Source: Areca catechu (Eukaryota > Streptophyta > Magnoliopsida > Arecales > Arecaceae). Taken from it: a DNA stretch of 64,000 nt. The DNA is taken from assembly GCA_021397845.1 (NCBI GenBank), contig CM038050.1:109047891-109111890 (forward strand), read 5' to 3'. The notes beneath the pieces were generated by a model. The model ran no database searches. It was given only the letters and a program-made list of their open reading frames with translations, and had not been told where the DNA came from. Both the position numbers and the translations under genes were made by a program. Below, piece by piece: positions 12,184 to 23,329 of this stretch. Numbering within the stretch: the stretch's first letter is position 1; each line of letters begins with the position of its first letter.

Positions 12184-13428
12184 TGATGCGGCAAGCATAT
12201 GATTAATGTTTAGATTATGGTTTGTAGAGCAAATGAAACCTAATTACACTAGAATTGTACTCATCATAATAAGACTTAAGGATTACAAGAAATGAAACTT
12301 TTACTTGATTAGACCCAACCTAAACTAAGAAGGAAGAAGATCTAGATAATAGGGGCTAATGATGTGGACTTACCGTGATGAGCTTTCCAACCTTCTTTTG
12401 ATTCATACCTTGAAACTACCAATGCTCAGAACTGAAGAACCTGGATAACAGAGATTAGAACCCTGGACTTGGGCTTCAGCTTGTTGGTTCCTTGTCAAGG
12501 AAGACCCTGCTTGCAACTCGAAAACCTAGAAGGACCCTGCACATAAAGAATAAGAGTTAAAGAAGAGAAAGGCATGCATATGGAAGGGATGGAAACTTTG
12601 TGAGCGAGATTGAGATGGCTTGGCCAACTCCAAACTTGGGAGTTGGATGCTTGGAAGAGAGAATAGTTTGGTGTGGAAGAGGGGCTTAGAGACAATCACT
12701 CAAAACAATAAACTTCAATTCAACTTCTTTCAATTCCAAAAATTAAAATCCCTTTTACAATGGGGCGTCTAAGGCTTTTTAATAGCCTTACAAAACTTTT
12801 GAAATTTGAAAACTCCCCAAATTGTGGAGGATTACAAGGGAGGTTGGAGGATATGGGGCCTTGTTACATGGGATAAGGAGAAATTCATTGAGATTCTCCC
12901 CAAATTGTGGAGGATTACAAGGGAGGTTGGAGGATATGGGGCCTTGTTACATGGGATAAGGAGAAATTCATGGAGATTGGCCAGTTTCTTTGAATTTAAA
13001 ATGCTTGGTCGATCTCCCTTTAGGCGCCCATTTGAAGGTGACATGGCTGATGATGTGGCATCCCTGGTGGCTGCTTTGTTGGCATGGTGATGTGGAATTC
13101 CAGCTTGGTGGACCAAGGTCTTGATTTGGAAGCTCCAAGTGGTTTGGTGAACCTTAACTTGAAGTAGCTTGGACTTGATTTAAATAACCTAATGGAACTC
13201 TAATTGAGTTCTTATTTGAACCCAGATTGAGACAGGACATAATTACAGGACTCGATTGGACATAATTACAGGATTCATGAAATTGAAACTAAGTAATTAC
13301 AGGACTCTTGAAAGTAAATTTCCCTTTACAAGAAAAAATTTAACCTAGTGATCTTCGATCCAAAGTGGAATCAGGTTAACCTTATTTGAGTGGGGTTTAT
13401 TCTGCTTCTGCTTCTGGTTTCCACACCA
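12184..13428 (-). repeat. Family A LTR 4
   Basis: From TGATGCGG to CCACACCA, 1245 bp, the shortest of the five. It has lost blocks around 12600-12640 and 12726 (for example ACTTCTTTCAATTCC where sisters have a longer CAACTTTCATTAATCTCC). Confidence 0.9.
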
Positions 13429-14056
13429 ATTCTCCTGGGTGGGCAGAACTCGACCCAGTCGAGTATGGTTCAGTTTTGCCCTGGTAATGCTCGAACAAGT
13501 CTGGGTTAAGTCTTTGCAGGTCCTCTCAAGTAATCCAAGAGTTGTCAGACTCAGGTCAACCTTGTCATTGAACCAGGTATCGCTGATAGTACTTATTCCT
13601 GGTAGTAATGGTCTTGTCATCCAGGATTCTCTCAATCCTCTCTCTTGCTCAGGTAGGTTTGGTGGTGGACACTCGAAATAAGTTCACTCTCAATGAAAGT
13701 TTCTGGCCCAAAAGGCTCACTAGGTATTAGTACTGGTTCTTTGTATTCTACTAGGTCTGAAACATTAAAGGTTGCACTGATACCCATATCGGGTGGAAGA
13801 TCCAAAACATACGCATTAGGCCCTATTTTCTTTAAGATCTTGAAAGGTCCTGCTCCGCGGGCATGCAGCTTCTTTATAGTTCCAGAGGGGAACCGTTCAG
13901 GGTTGAGCCTAATCATGCATAATCCCCTTCACAGAATTCTTTAGCCCTCTTATGTGAATCAGCTAAATGTTTGTAAGTCTCATTGCTCAGTTTGATCTTA
14001 TTACTGATTTCTTATGCAAATTGTGACATGCTGTGCGAAAGATTCAGCAGACTCAG
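13429..14056 (-). pseudogene. Family A copy 4: integrase tail with chromodomain
   Basis: The integrase tail and VEYKEP region are open at 13632-13916. The frame is lost in the linker before the chromodomain (TCTCTTGCTCAGG and CACTCGAAATAAG each lack bases present in copy 1). The chromodomain start is in another frame. Confidence 0.65.
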
Positions 14057-14149
14057 AAATTTACACAAGCACTTATAAAATGCAGACAGAACTAGGCATC
14101 CTTATTGAGAGGAATTTTATTGGACTTTCTAGGACCTAAACCTAACAGA

Positions 14150-15025
14150 TTAATGACTCTCTAGGTTTGACCCTGGTCTGGTATGCACATGAGAATTTAC
14201 CATGGTTCCTAGCAAATGCCATAAGGTTTTCCAAAAGTAGGTAGCAAAGGAATAGGCTTTAAAAGCTCATGCATCCTAGTAATCTCATCAAAATGAAACT
14301 TAATGGCTCTAAAATTATGATAAGACTCAGGAAAAGGAGGAAATAGGAATCCGAGACTTGGGGTAATTTAAGGGAATCTTGAAATAGACCTTGGTTACTC
14401 ATGATGACCTTAAGATTAGAATTTTGATCTATAGACGGGATGCTTCTAGGTAGTTGAAGGTCATCAGGAAAGTCTTCTAGAATAATGATTGGGTTCTTCT
14501 CAGGTACCTGAAGGAGTTCTTGTGTCGAAGCTAAAGTATTGGGTTCTTCCTGAGGGCATTGTCTTACGGGAACCAAGTCCTCACTAAATTTTGGTGTTCT
14601 GATGTTTCAGGACTAGGCTCAATAATCTTTTCTTTATCAAAGGTTTCCTCAGGTAAGGTACTAAAGTTGTTCTCTTCACAGTCTTCCCCTTCATTTTCAT
14701 CTATTAAACTTATGTCAGTCTCATACATATATTTACTAGGTTCAAATTTGCCTTCTTCCTTCCCTAGCCCTTCAGTTTGAGGATACCCTAAGTCTTGAGT
14801 ATTCATGAACTCAACTTGTACTTCAGGGTTCTTACTCCTATCATTCATATGAGCTAATGGGAAAGTAGGAGTTTGGTTGGTCTAAGGAAAATTGTTTAGC
14901 CAGCATTTGGTTCAATTGGGCCATTAGATCATTTAGGCCTTTCAGCATGGTTTCAAGATTCGGGTCCATGGCTACATGGACTGGGCTTGGATTGGTGAAT
15001 ATGGTATCCCTGCTCTAGTTGTCAT
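14150..15025 (-). pseudogene. Family A copy 4: Gag-like ORF
   Basis: Starts at ATG 15023-15025. The middle of the protein is open in two pieces: 14564-14848 (acidic DENEGEDCEENN motif) and 14259-14576 (VPVRQCPQEEP through MSNQGLFQDSLKLP). It then shifts frame at GAAAAGGAGG near 14333, where sisters have GAAAAGGCAGG, so the C-terminal F-W-T-L-W domain is out of frame. Confidence 0.65.
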
Positions 15026-16028
15026 GCATGCAAATGGACTCAAGCTCGAGCTAAGGTTTCCTAGACCTAGAGCACAATTAGAGGTCTAATTAAGTGAACC
15101 AACTAGCTAGTAGTACTTATGGGACTTAGACAGGTAGGTGGTGGGGAGTGAAGGTCCCTGATTGCCAACTTTAGACACCAATATGAGAATGCCAGGTAGG
15201 CGGACCAAATCACAAGCCCTGATGCACCAATCCTAGACACCAAGCCAGTAAGCGCACACCAATTAGCTGACACAGTTAACTTGACCCTAACCTGAACCCA
15301 ATTTGTTGGTGTCCCTAACCCACTAGGGCAATTAATGTTCTACTCAATTTTAATTAATGGGCTGGGATCGATATGCCGGTTGGTGATTTTTGGGCTAGGG
15401 ACAGGTGATGAAACCCTGACCCTATGTCAAATTGACGCCCTTATTTTGATTTCTCATGAGATGAATGAAATGCAAAGGTGCTATAGAAGTGTGCTGCAGT
15501 TTGAAAGTGGTGTGGAAAACATGAAAAAATGTCCAAAAATTTTGAAAATTCACAGAGAATTCCTAACTTATATGTTTCATGTAGTTGAAAGGAATTTAAA
15601 ACTAAAATCTATACTACTCTAAGCAGATCCTACAAATGAAGATAAATAAAAAAGAAAGAACAAAACCCTAATTACAGTGTCGAACTGAAGAACTTTTCAT
15701 TTTTTTTATAATTTTTTTCTGATGATGAAATTTAATATGGTGATAACGACTTAAAATTAACAAGAAAAAAAATATTTCAACAAAAAATCAGTGACTTGAC
15801 TTTGGAGCTGCAGACGGATTACAGTAAACAGATGCAAATTTTCAGAAAACAGAACCTAATCAAACAAGTGCAATGACTTACCCAAACTTCAATCTAAACA
15901 ATTCACGTCCGGCCAGGGCTCATTATTCCCATGAGTCATGACAGTGTACTGGAGAACACTCGCTCAGGAGGCGTGAATTTTAGATCTTGCTTGAATTAAA
16001 GAGAACTATTCTACCCTAATGCCACCAT

Positions 16029-16040
16029 GCTCTGATACCA
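16029..16040 (-). promoter_or_regulatory. Primer-binding site, family A copy 4
   Basis: TGGTATCAGAGC on the minus strand next to the LTR at 16044. This is the PBS of the outermost (5') end of the array. Confidence 0.9.
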
Positions 16041-16043
16041 AGA

Positions 16044-17313
16044 TGATGCGGCAAGCATATGATTAATGTTTAGATTATGGTTTGTAGAGCAATGAAAGCT
16101 AATTACACTAGCATTGTACTCATCATAATAAGACTTAAGGATTATAAGAAATGGAACTTTTACTTGATTAGACACAATCCTAAACTAAGAAGGAAGAAGA
16201 TCTAGATAATAGGGGCTAATGATTGTGGACTTACCATGATGAGCTTTCCAACCTTCTTTTGATTCATACCTTGAAGCTACCAATGCTCAGAACTGAAGAA
16301 CCTGGATAACAGAGATTAGAACCCTGGACTTGGGCTTCAGCTTGTTGGTTCCTTGTCAAGGAAGACCCTGCTTGCAACTTAAAACCTAGAAGGACCCTGC
16401 ACATAAAGAATAAGAGTTAAGGAAGAAGAAAGGCATGCATATGGAAGGGATGGAAAATTTGTGAGCAAAGAAAGAGATTTGAGATGGCTTGGCCGACTCC
16501 AAGGCCTTCTTGACTTGGGCGTTGGATGCTTGGAAGAGAGAATAGTTTGGTGTGGAAGAGGGGCTTAGAGACAATCACTCAAAACAATAAACTTCAATTC
16601 AACTTCAACTTTCATTAATCTCCAAAAATCAAAATCCCTTTTACAATGGGGCGTCCAAGGCTTTTTAATAGCCTTACAAAACTTTTGAAATTGAAAACTC
16701 CCCAAATTATGGAGGATTACAAGGGAGGTTGGAGGATATGGGGCCTTGTTACATGGGATAAGGAGAAATTCATGGAGATTCTCCCCAAATTGTGGAGGAT
16801 TACAAGGAGGTTGGAGGATATGGGGCCTTGTTAAATGGGATAAGGAGAAATTCATGGAGATTGGCCGGTTTCTTTGAATTTAAATGCTTGGTCGATCTCC
16901 CCTTTAGGCGCCCATTTGAAGGTGACATGGTTGATGATGTGGCATCCCTGGTGGCTGCTTTGTTGGCATGGTGATGTGGAATTCTAGCTTGGTGGACCAA
17001 GGTCTTGATTTGGAAGCTCCAAGTGGTTTGGTGAACCTTAACTTGAAGTAGCTTGGACTTGATTTAAATAAACCTAATGGAACTCTAATTGAGTTCTTAT
17101 TTGAACCCAGATTGAGACAGGACATAATTACAGGACTCGATTGGACATAATTACAGGATTCATGAAATTGAAACTAAGTAATTACAGGACTCTTGAAAGT
17201 AAATTGCCCTTTACAAGAAAAATTTAACCTAGTGATCTTCGATCCAAAGTGGAATCAGGTTAACCTTATTTGAGTGGGGTTTTATTCTTCTTCTATTTCT
17301 GGTGTCCACACCA
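16044..17313 (-). repeat. Family A LTR 5 (5' LTR of the array)
   Basis: From TGATGCGG to CCACACCA, 1270 bp, followed by the CCACC duplication (17314-17318). Its outer end reads TTCTTCTATTTCTGG, where the other four LTRs have TGCTTCTGCTTCTGG, as expected if only this LTR was left out of the exchanges that multiplied the inner ones. Confidence 0.9.
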
Positions 17314-17515
17314 CCACCCCAGCAAAACACAGTCATGATGACCTTCGCTGTCGTTAGACTCCCATCACCTTACAATGCTATCCTGGGCTGTCTAGGGCTC
17401 AACCAACTTGATGTAATCATTTCCACCAAAAGTTTACTGGTGCAGTTCCCTACCGCCATCAGGATAGGAGTAATGAGGGTGATGGCCCAACCCATCCCGC
17501 ATTACTTATAGGCTG
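17314..17515 (+). pseudogene. Tat1 protease, second half
   Basis: This continues the protein broken at 493: QQNTVMMTFAVVRLPSPYNAILG, then LNQLDVIISTKSLLVQFPT and MAQPIPHYL before a TAG near 17509. The YNAILGxxxL motif is the usual end of Tat-lineage protease. Resuming exactly after a CCACC duplication shows both pieces were one gene before the family A insertion. Confidence 0.8.
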
Positions 17516-18690
17516 TCCCGGGGGCCCAAAGTGCCGAGCTCGACTCTGATGTCGATGACCTCGACCAGAGGGTGCAAGATCCAGGGAAGGCCCCATAGAG
17601 CGCTTACTGACCTACCCCCTCTACTCAGACCCTTAGAAGACAATATAGGTTGGAGCCCAACTCTTGGAGGACAAGCGGGCTCACCTGCTAGATTTCCTCC
17701 GGGCAAATGCGGATATGTTTGCCTGGTCTGTTGCAGACATGCCAGGTATTTCCCTCGGAGGTTATTACCCCCCTAACTGAAGATTGATCCGATGTGCTGT
17801 CCTGTCTGCCAGAAGAAGAGGAGATTTGCTACAAAGAGGCAGAAAGCAATCAATGAAGAAGTGGGAAAGCTCCTCACCACCGGATTTATACAAGAAGTGC
17901 AGTATCCTAGTTGGCTGGTGAACGTGGTGATGGTAAGGAAGAACAACGGCAAGTGGAGGATCTATGTAGATTACACCGACCTCAACTGAGCTTGCCCAAA
18001 GGATAGCTTCCCGCTTTCTAAGATCGACCAACTTGTGGATGCCACCTCAGGACATCGCCTCCTCTCTTTCATGGATGCTTTCTCCGGGTATAATCGGATC
18101 CGAATGCACCCGGAGGATGAGGAGCACAGTGCCTTCATCATGGATCACGGGACCTACTGCTACAAGATGATGCCGTTCAGCCTCAAGAATGCAGGTGCCA
18201 CATACCAACATTTGTTCAACAAGGTCTTCAAAGACCAAATCGGCCACAACATGCAGGTGGATGTGGACGACATGCTGGTGACGAGCAAACTGACCTCGGA
18301 CCACGTTGACAACCAGACGAGACCTTCCATTACCTTCGTCTTCACCAAATAAAGTTGAACCCGGTGAAGTGTGCTTTCAGCATATCGACGGGGAAGTTCC
18401 TCGGCTTCATGGTGACCCAAAGAGGGATAGAAGCCAACCCGGAGATGGTTCAAGCGATCCTAGACATGGAGCAACCCACCTCCAAGAAGCAAGTGCAGCG
18501 ACTCACCGACCGGGTAGCTACCCTGTGCCGGTTCATCTCAAGGTGCGCGGACTATTGCCAACCCTTCTTCAAGGTGCTAAGGAAGATGCACGGCTTCGCT
18601 TGGATGAAGGAGTGTCAGGAGGCATTTGAAGAGCTGAAGAAGACATTGGCATCGCCGCCATTACTCTCCCAACTAGAGGAAGGAGAAGAG
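17516..18690 (+). pseudogene. Tat1 reverse transcriptase
   Basis: A degenerate RT domain. After a linker with stops (17516-17780) come KAINEEVGKLLTTGFIQEV, RKNNGKWRIYVDYTDLN (stop TGA 17987-17989), then FPLSKIDQLVDATSGHRLLSFMDAFSGYN with the first palm aspartate, MPFSLKNAGATYQ, and VDVDDMLV (18257-18280), where the usual Y of YVDD is D. A frameshift near 18330 separates the connection region (KCAFSISTGKFLGFMV, open from 18355). The enzyme would copy RNA to DNA in autonomous relatives; this copy is dead. GC-rich codon use contrasts with the AT-rich A to D families. Confidence 0.85.
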
Positions 18691-19334
18691 CTCCTCCTAT
18701 ACTTCGAAGGCCGTCAGCTCAGTCCTGGTTTGGATGGATGACAAAGGGATCCAGAGGCTGGTGTATTACACGAGCAAACTTCTTCGCGACGTGGAGCTCA
18801 GGTACTCTCAGTCTGAGAAATTGATTTTTGTACTAATTATGTCTGCCTAGCACCTCAGGTCTTATTTCTAGGTGCACCACATCGCAGTCCTGACAGATCA
18901 ACCACTGAAAGTGGTGCTCAGCCAACTTGACATGTCTGGATGCCTAGCAAAGTGGGTGTTGAAGCTCAACGAGTTCGACATCGCCTACTGACCGAGGTCG
19001 GCCATGAAGGTGCAGGTACTCGCTGACATTTTAGTTGAGTGTGCAGTCATGGATGAGGGGCCGGAAGAAAGCCCCCGGAACTAGCAGCCAGAGTCTGGAG
19101 CGGAGGAGGACATTTGGGTCCTTCATGTGGATGGAGCCTCTAACTCCGACGGGAGTGGAGCTAGACTTATCCTCGCCAACGGGGAGGGAATTGTCATCAA
19201 ATATGCGCATCGGTTCTAGTTCACCGCCAACAATAACCAGGCAAGTACGAAGTGCTCCTCACAGGACTGAGAGTCTCCCGCAAGTGGGTGTGGCCAGCTT
19301 AAGGGTCTTCATCGACTCACAGTTGGTGGCCTAG
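18691..19334 (+). pseudogene. Tat1 RNase H, N-terminal part (interrupted by element E)
   Basis: After the RT connection come a YYTSKLLRDVE-RYS stretch and LTDQPLK-VLSQLDMSG, both typical of Gypsy RNase H, then a second RNase H-like segment W-V-L-H-V-D-G-A-S-N-S-D-G-S-G and IDSQLVA. The tandem RNase H-like domains suit the Tat lineage. Several stops occur. The frame breaks at 19334, where TGATGCGGGATG of element E starts, and resumes at 21707 with GQVLREYKAWD. Confidence 0.8.
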
Positions 19335-20711
19335 TGATGCGGGATGAAAAATCGATGTAACCTGGTTATTTGGAAAATAGGAAAAACAACTAAACAAACT
19401 AGGACCGTGGGACGGCTAAGAAGCCTCCCGGGACTAGGGCATACTGACTCTAAAATCCTAAGATAGCTGATCTCTTTTGTTTTCAATTTTCTAGGTGGAT
19501 GTGGCGAAGGAAGGATGGAGATGGGGAACCGGGAACTGGAACTCATGGCCCTGAGACTCACTCTAACAGGGGATGCACACAGAAAGTCAGCGGTCAAAGC
19601 CTAAAGCTACCCTCCCGAGGGATCATAGCACCAGCTACCCTGAGCATAAAGCTACCCTCCCGAAGGGGTCACAGCACCAGCTACTCTGAGCTCTCATCGA
19701 ACCCATAATGCACACAGTAGGGCTCTCACATAGATGCACTAGGATGACTCTCGAAGGACAGAGAGGATAAAGAAGACGAGATAGGGGATAACTAGGGTGC
19801 TCATCGAAACCATAATGCACACAGCAAGCAACGCCTCACACCTCTCATCGAACCCATAATGCTCACAGCAGGGAACGAAGTAAAACGGGCCTCAGCCCAA
19901 AACCAGAACCAACCCAAAAATCTATATCAAATCTCTCTCTACAAGGGGAGAGGGGGCCTTTATATAGAAAAACCAAAACCATCAGTTTCTTAGCCACTAT
20001 GAAAACTAAAAAAAGGAAAATAAATTACATCAAAATTCATGTTGCATCAAAAGTGGTGCTGATCTGCTCTGAGAAGCGTGTCAGCTTGATGATCTGCTCC
20101 AGAAAGCATGCTGCTTAAAAATGGGACTGCTCTGATATCCATGAAAACACCAACTCACGGTTGTGGAAGGGAAGAACTGTCTCCTACAGGGCACCAGCGG
20201 ACACCGGGAAGCGGGTGGCGGATGGCTGGCGGCGAGCTGCGGGCGAGGCGATGCAAGAATGGCACGGCATGCCCCAGTGCGTGCCGTTTGGTCTCCCATG
20301 GCCGTGGGAAACCTTAGGGCACCGACGTGGTCGGTGGACGGTGGGGAAGGCGGGGTCTGGTGGGATGGTGGCCGGCGTACATGCGGGAGATGGCAGCAAT
20401 GGTGGCAGCGGTGCAGGGGCGCACGTGGGTTGACTGACGCCTCCCGTGTCCGTTCGTCTTCCCATGGGCTGGGTGGCGGCGGGAATGGCGGAGGGCAGCA
20501 GGCGGGCCGGTGGCGGCGACGATGGCCGTGGGCCATGGTGGGCAGACGCCTCATGTCCATTCATCTTCCCACAGGTGTGGGGTGGAGGCGGTGGCTTCTT
20601 CGACGAGGGTGAGGGCCGGCGAGCACCGGCGGCGGTCCAACGGTGGCCACCGGGGGTCGAGAAGCCCGGATCTAGGACCGGTGGGGTGGAGGCTATCCTG
20701 GATCCTCGTCA
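19335..20711 (-). repeat. Element E left LTR (3' LTR)
   Basis: 1377 bp, from TGATGCGGGATG to CCTCGTCA. On the minus strand the order is a GC-rich U3 (20160-20711), CTATATAAAG TATA box (19958-19967), then R-U5. It contains about three copies of CTCATCGAACCCATAATG-type repeats (19688-19870) and a GC-rich segment with a duplicated block around 20435 and 20550. Confidence 0.8.
19958..19967 (-). promoter_or_regulatory. TATA box in element E LTR
   Basis: Minus-strand CTATATAAAG followed by a pyrimidine-rich GGCCCCCTCTCCCC stretch; the right LTR has the weaker CTGTATAAAG at the matching place. Confidence 0.55.
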
Positions 20712-20796
20712 TTCTCCTCGACCGTGAAGAACTCGACTCCATCGAGTTCGAAAAAAGGAGCATACACTAATCCACAACTCGCTCTGTTACCAAAAT
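20712..20796 (-). promoter_or_regulatory. Entire internal region of element E: PBS, hairpin and polypurine tract
   Basis: Minus strand: ATTT spacer, then TGGTAACAGAGC (20781-20792; one base different from the TGGTATCAGAGC of the other families), a 30-base spacer, an AACTCGA..TCGAGTT hairpin (about 20730-20747), and GGTCGAGGAGAA directly before the LTR start TGACGAGG. These are the minimum signals needed to prime both DNA strands. Confidence 0.75.
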
Positions 20797-21706
20797 TGAT
20801 GTAGGACGAAAAATCGATGTAACCTGGTTATTTGGAAAATAGTGAAAATAACTAAACAAACTAGGACCGTGGAAGGGCTAAGAAGCCTCCCGAGACTAGG
20901 GCATACTGACTCTAAAATCCTAAGACAGCTGATCTCTTTTGTTTTCAATTTTCTGGGTGGATGTGGCGAAGGAATGATGGAGATGGGAAACCGAGAACTG
21001 GAACTCATGGCCCTGAGACTCACTCTAGCAGGAGATGCATACAGAAAGTCAGGGATCAAATCCTAAAGCTACCCTCCCGAGGGATCACAGCACCAGCTAC
21101 CCTGAGCTCTCATCGAACCCATAATGCACACAGCAGGGCACTCACTTAGATGCGCTAGGATGACTCTCGAAGGACACGAGGGGATAAAGAAGACGAGATA
21201 GGGGATAACTAGGGTGCTCATCGAACCCATAATGAACATAGCAGGGAACGCCTCACACCCCTCATCGAACCCACAATGCACACAGCAGGGAATGAAGGAA
21301 AACGGGCCTCAGCCCAAAACCAGAACCAACCCAAAAATCTATATCAAATCTCTCTCTCTCTCTATAGGGGGAGAGGGGGCCTTTATACAGAAAAACCAAA
21401 ACCCTCAGTTTCTTAGCCTCTAAGAAAACTAAAAAAATGAAAATAAGTTACATCAAAATTCGTGTTGCATCAAAAGTGATGCTGATCTACTATGAGAAGC
21501 ATGTTAGCTTGATGATCTGCTCTAGAAAGCATGCTGCTCTAAAAATGGAACTTCTCAGAAATCCATGCAAATACCAACTCATGGCTGTGGAAGGGAAGAA
21601 CGGTCTTTGGTAGGGCACCAGCGGACACCGGGAAGCGGTTGGTGGCCGAGGGTCGGGCTACCCGGATCTGGACCGGCGGGGTGGAGGCTGCCCTGGATTC
21701 CCGTCA
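20797..21706 (-). repeat. Element E right LTR (5' LTR), internally deleted
   Basis: 910 bp, from TGATGTAGGACG to CCCGTCA. It aligns to the left LTR over its whole length except for a loss of about 465 bp from the GC-rich U3 (between ACCGGGAAGCGG and the TGGCC..CGGATCTGGACCGG block). The loss lies in U3, so the R-U5 and PBS-proximal parts are intact. Confidence 0.8.
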
Positions 21707-21960
21707 CCGGGCAGGTCTTAAGAGAGTATAAGGCATGGGATCCACAAATGGCAAAATACCTGGAGTTGGTGCGAGCGAGTGCGGCGGGTTTTAGGTGCTT
21801 TAGCATCTCCCACATCCTGCGCGGGGAAAACGCTCGCGTGGACGCCCTCTCTTGCCTGGCAACCCTGCCGGACTCGTTGTTGGCCCGTGCATACATCGAG
21901 CATCTTCAAGCCCGAGCTATGAGACACCCAGGGAGGTCCAGCAGGTCACCCGGAGCCTAG
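21707..21960 (+). pseudogene. Tat1 RNase H, C-terminal end
   Basis: Resumes the frame broken at 19334: GQVLREYKAWDPQMAKYLELV, then FSISHILRGENARVDALSCLATLPD, the conserved end of Tat RNase H (normally R-x-x-N-x-x-A-D-x-L-S). It ends with a frameshift and TAG at 21958-21960. Confidence 0.8.
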
Positions 21961-23192
21961 CTGGATGGACAAGTACGTCGAGTACATTACCAATGGTACC
22001 TTACCGGAGGATCGCGTAGAGGCCAGCCTCATTAAGAGGAAGGCCGCACAATTCATGTTGATGGACAGGCTACTATATTAGAGGCCCTATTCCTACCCAC
22101 TCCTCAAATGTTTGAGATCCACCGAAGCTGCACTTGTACTCCAGGAGAACCACGAGGGCATCTGTGGGAACCATGTGGGGGGCAGGACACTCGCGTACAA
22201 GGTCCTTTGTTAAGGCTACTTTGGGAAGACGATGAGGGTGGACACGGCTAACTTTGTCAAGAGGTGTGATCGATGTCAACAGCATGCTGTCGTACAGTGC
22301 CAGCCTGCTGTGCCGCTCTCCCAACTCTTCGCACCGTGGCCTTTTGCTCAGTGGGGCATGGATCTCCTCGGACCCTTTCCCCTGTGCCCGGACAATGAAG
22401 GTTCGAGATTGTGGCTATCGACTACTTCATGAAGTGGGTCGAGGCCAAGCCGTTAACCCAGATCACAGAGGTGAATGTCACTAAGTTCTTATGGATGTCA
22501 ATTATTTGCCGCTTCATCCTACCCCACACCATCATCACCGACAACGGATGCCAGTTTGACTGTCGAGAGTTTGAGGAGTTTTGCAATGGCCTCGGGATTC
22601 ATCATCGCTTCACCTCGGTGGTGCATCCTAAACCAATGGGGAAGCTGAGGTGACGAATAGAACCATCCCACAAGGCCTCCAAACTAGACTAGACCAGGCC
22701 AAGGGAAGATGGGCGGAGGAGCTTCCCAGCATCTTATGGGCATACCATACCACCCCAAGGATGGCCACGGACGAGACCCCCTTCAACCTCATCTTCGATA
22801 AGGAAGCAGTTATTCTAGTAGAGCTCAGCCTACCGACCTTGCATGTAGAGCAGTACAATGAGGCTGAGAACTCGGCATGGCTGCTAGTGAACCTGGATCC
22901 CCTTGAAGAAATAAGGGACAAGGCCGAGTTCAGATGGCGGCCTACCAACAATGAGTGGCCAGATACTACAATTCCAAGGTGCGGCGAGATCCTTCCGCCC
23001 GGAGATTTAGTGCTGCACTGTGCTAAGGCAACTCAGCCACAGTAGTACGACAAGCTCTCCTCAAATTTGGAGGGCCCTTATAGGGTGGTTGAAGCACTCC
23101 CCCACGGAGCTTTTACTTAGAGGAGCTCTGCGGATCTCGATTTTGTGGACTTGGAATGCCACGAACTTGAGGATGTATTACCAATAGTGTAA
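21961..23192 (+). pseudogene. Tat1 integrase
   Basis: The H2C2 zinc-binding region is visible (HEGICGNHVGG ... CDRCQQHA, 22151-22280). Catalytic-core landmarks follow: WGMDLLGPFP with the first D at 22361, IITDNGCQFD with the second D at 22540-22542, and the glutamate codon at 22647-22649, reached only in another frame. Then ELPSILWAYHTTPR, TPFNLIF and an LEGPYRVVEALPHGAF C-terminal domain ending TAA 23190-23192. Stops at about 22078 (LLY-stop-RP) and 22213 plus frameshifts inactivate it. No chromodomain follows, as expected for Tat and unlike families A to D. Confidence 0.85.
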
Positions 23193-23329
23193 AGATTTTA
23201 AACTACGATAATGAGATCGTTTTATATGCAATGCCTATTCTCATCTCGTAGGACCATCGCCATCCAGTTTTAGGTTTGGCGAACGAGGGCAAGGCAAGGG
23301 GGGCCCATAAGAGGCCTGCAAAGATGTGA
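23193..23329 (+). other. Start of the Tat1 3' untranslated region
   Basis: Non-coding sequence between the integrase stop and the first tandem repeats. I see no LTR start here, and the 3' LTR signals lie 6.5 kb further on. Confidence 0.5.

Larger units (their letters stand above)
494..17313 (-). mobile_element. Family A tandem array: five LTRs alternating with four internal regions
   Basis: One insertion in the Tat1 protease consists of LTR-int-LTR-int-LTR-int-LTR-int-LTR with unit spacings of 3901, 3895, 3894 and 3860 bp. Orientation is minus: on that strand each internal region starts with TGGTATCAGAGC right after an LTR ending in CATCA, and ends with a purine tract before the next LTR (TGGTGTGGAC). 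A 5-bp duplication, CCACC, is seen only at 489-493 and 17314-17318; inner LTRs have none. This fits one original insertion expanded by unequal LTR-LTR recombination. Each internal region of about 2.62 kb holds a Gag-like ORF remnant and an integrase-tail/chromodomain remnant. No protease, RT or RNase H is present. Confidence 0.9.
19335..21706 (-). mobile_element. Element E: LTR retrotransposon with an 85-bp internal region
   Basis: It is inserted in Tat1 RNase H. The two direct repeats (19335-20711 and 20797-21706) have TG..CA ends. Between them are only 85 bp, holding a primer-binding site and a hairpin plus purine tract, minus orientation. Flanks are CCTAG on the left and CCGGG on the right; the intact Tat1 frame needs CCGGG, so the left copy of the duplication seems to have mutated. 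The element has no coding capacity for retrotransposon proteins and must have been copied in trans. Its size (2.37 kb) is above typical TRIMs, because of the long LTRs. Confidence 0.8.

Noticed and set aside
494..17313. Array explained by repeated nested insertion of family A into itself
   Set aside because: Nested insertion would leave duplications at inner LTRs and split LTRs; each inner LTR is whole, shared and without duplication.
20081..20612. GC-rich ORFs of 126-159 codons on both strands inside the left LTR of E
   Set aside because: Low-complexity Pro/Arg/Gly peptides overlapping on both strands, missing from the other LTR by deletion. No known domain; a captured host exon cannot be excluded but is not supported.
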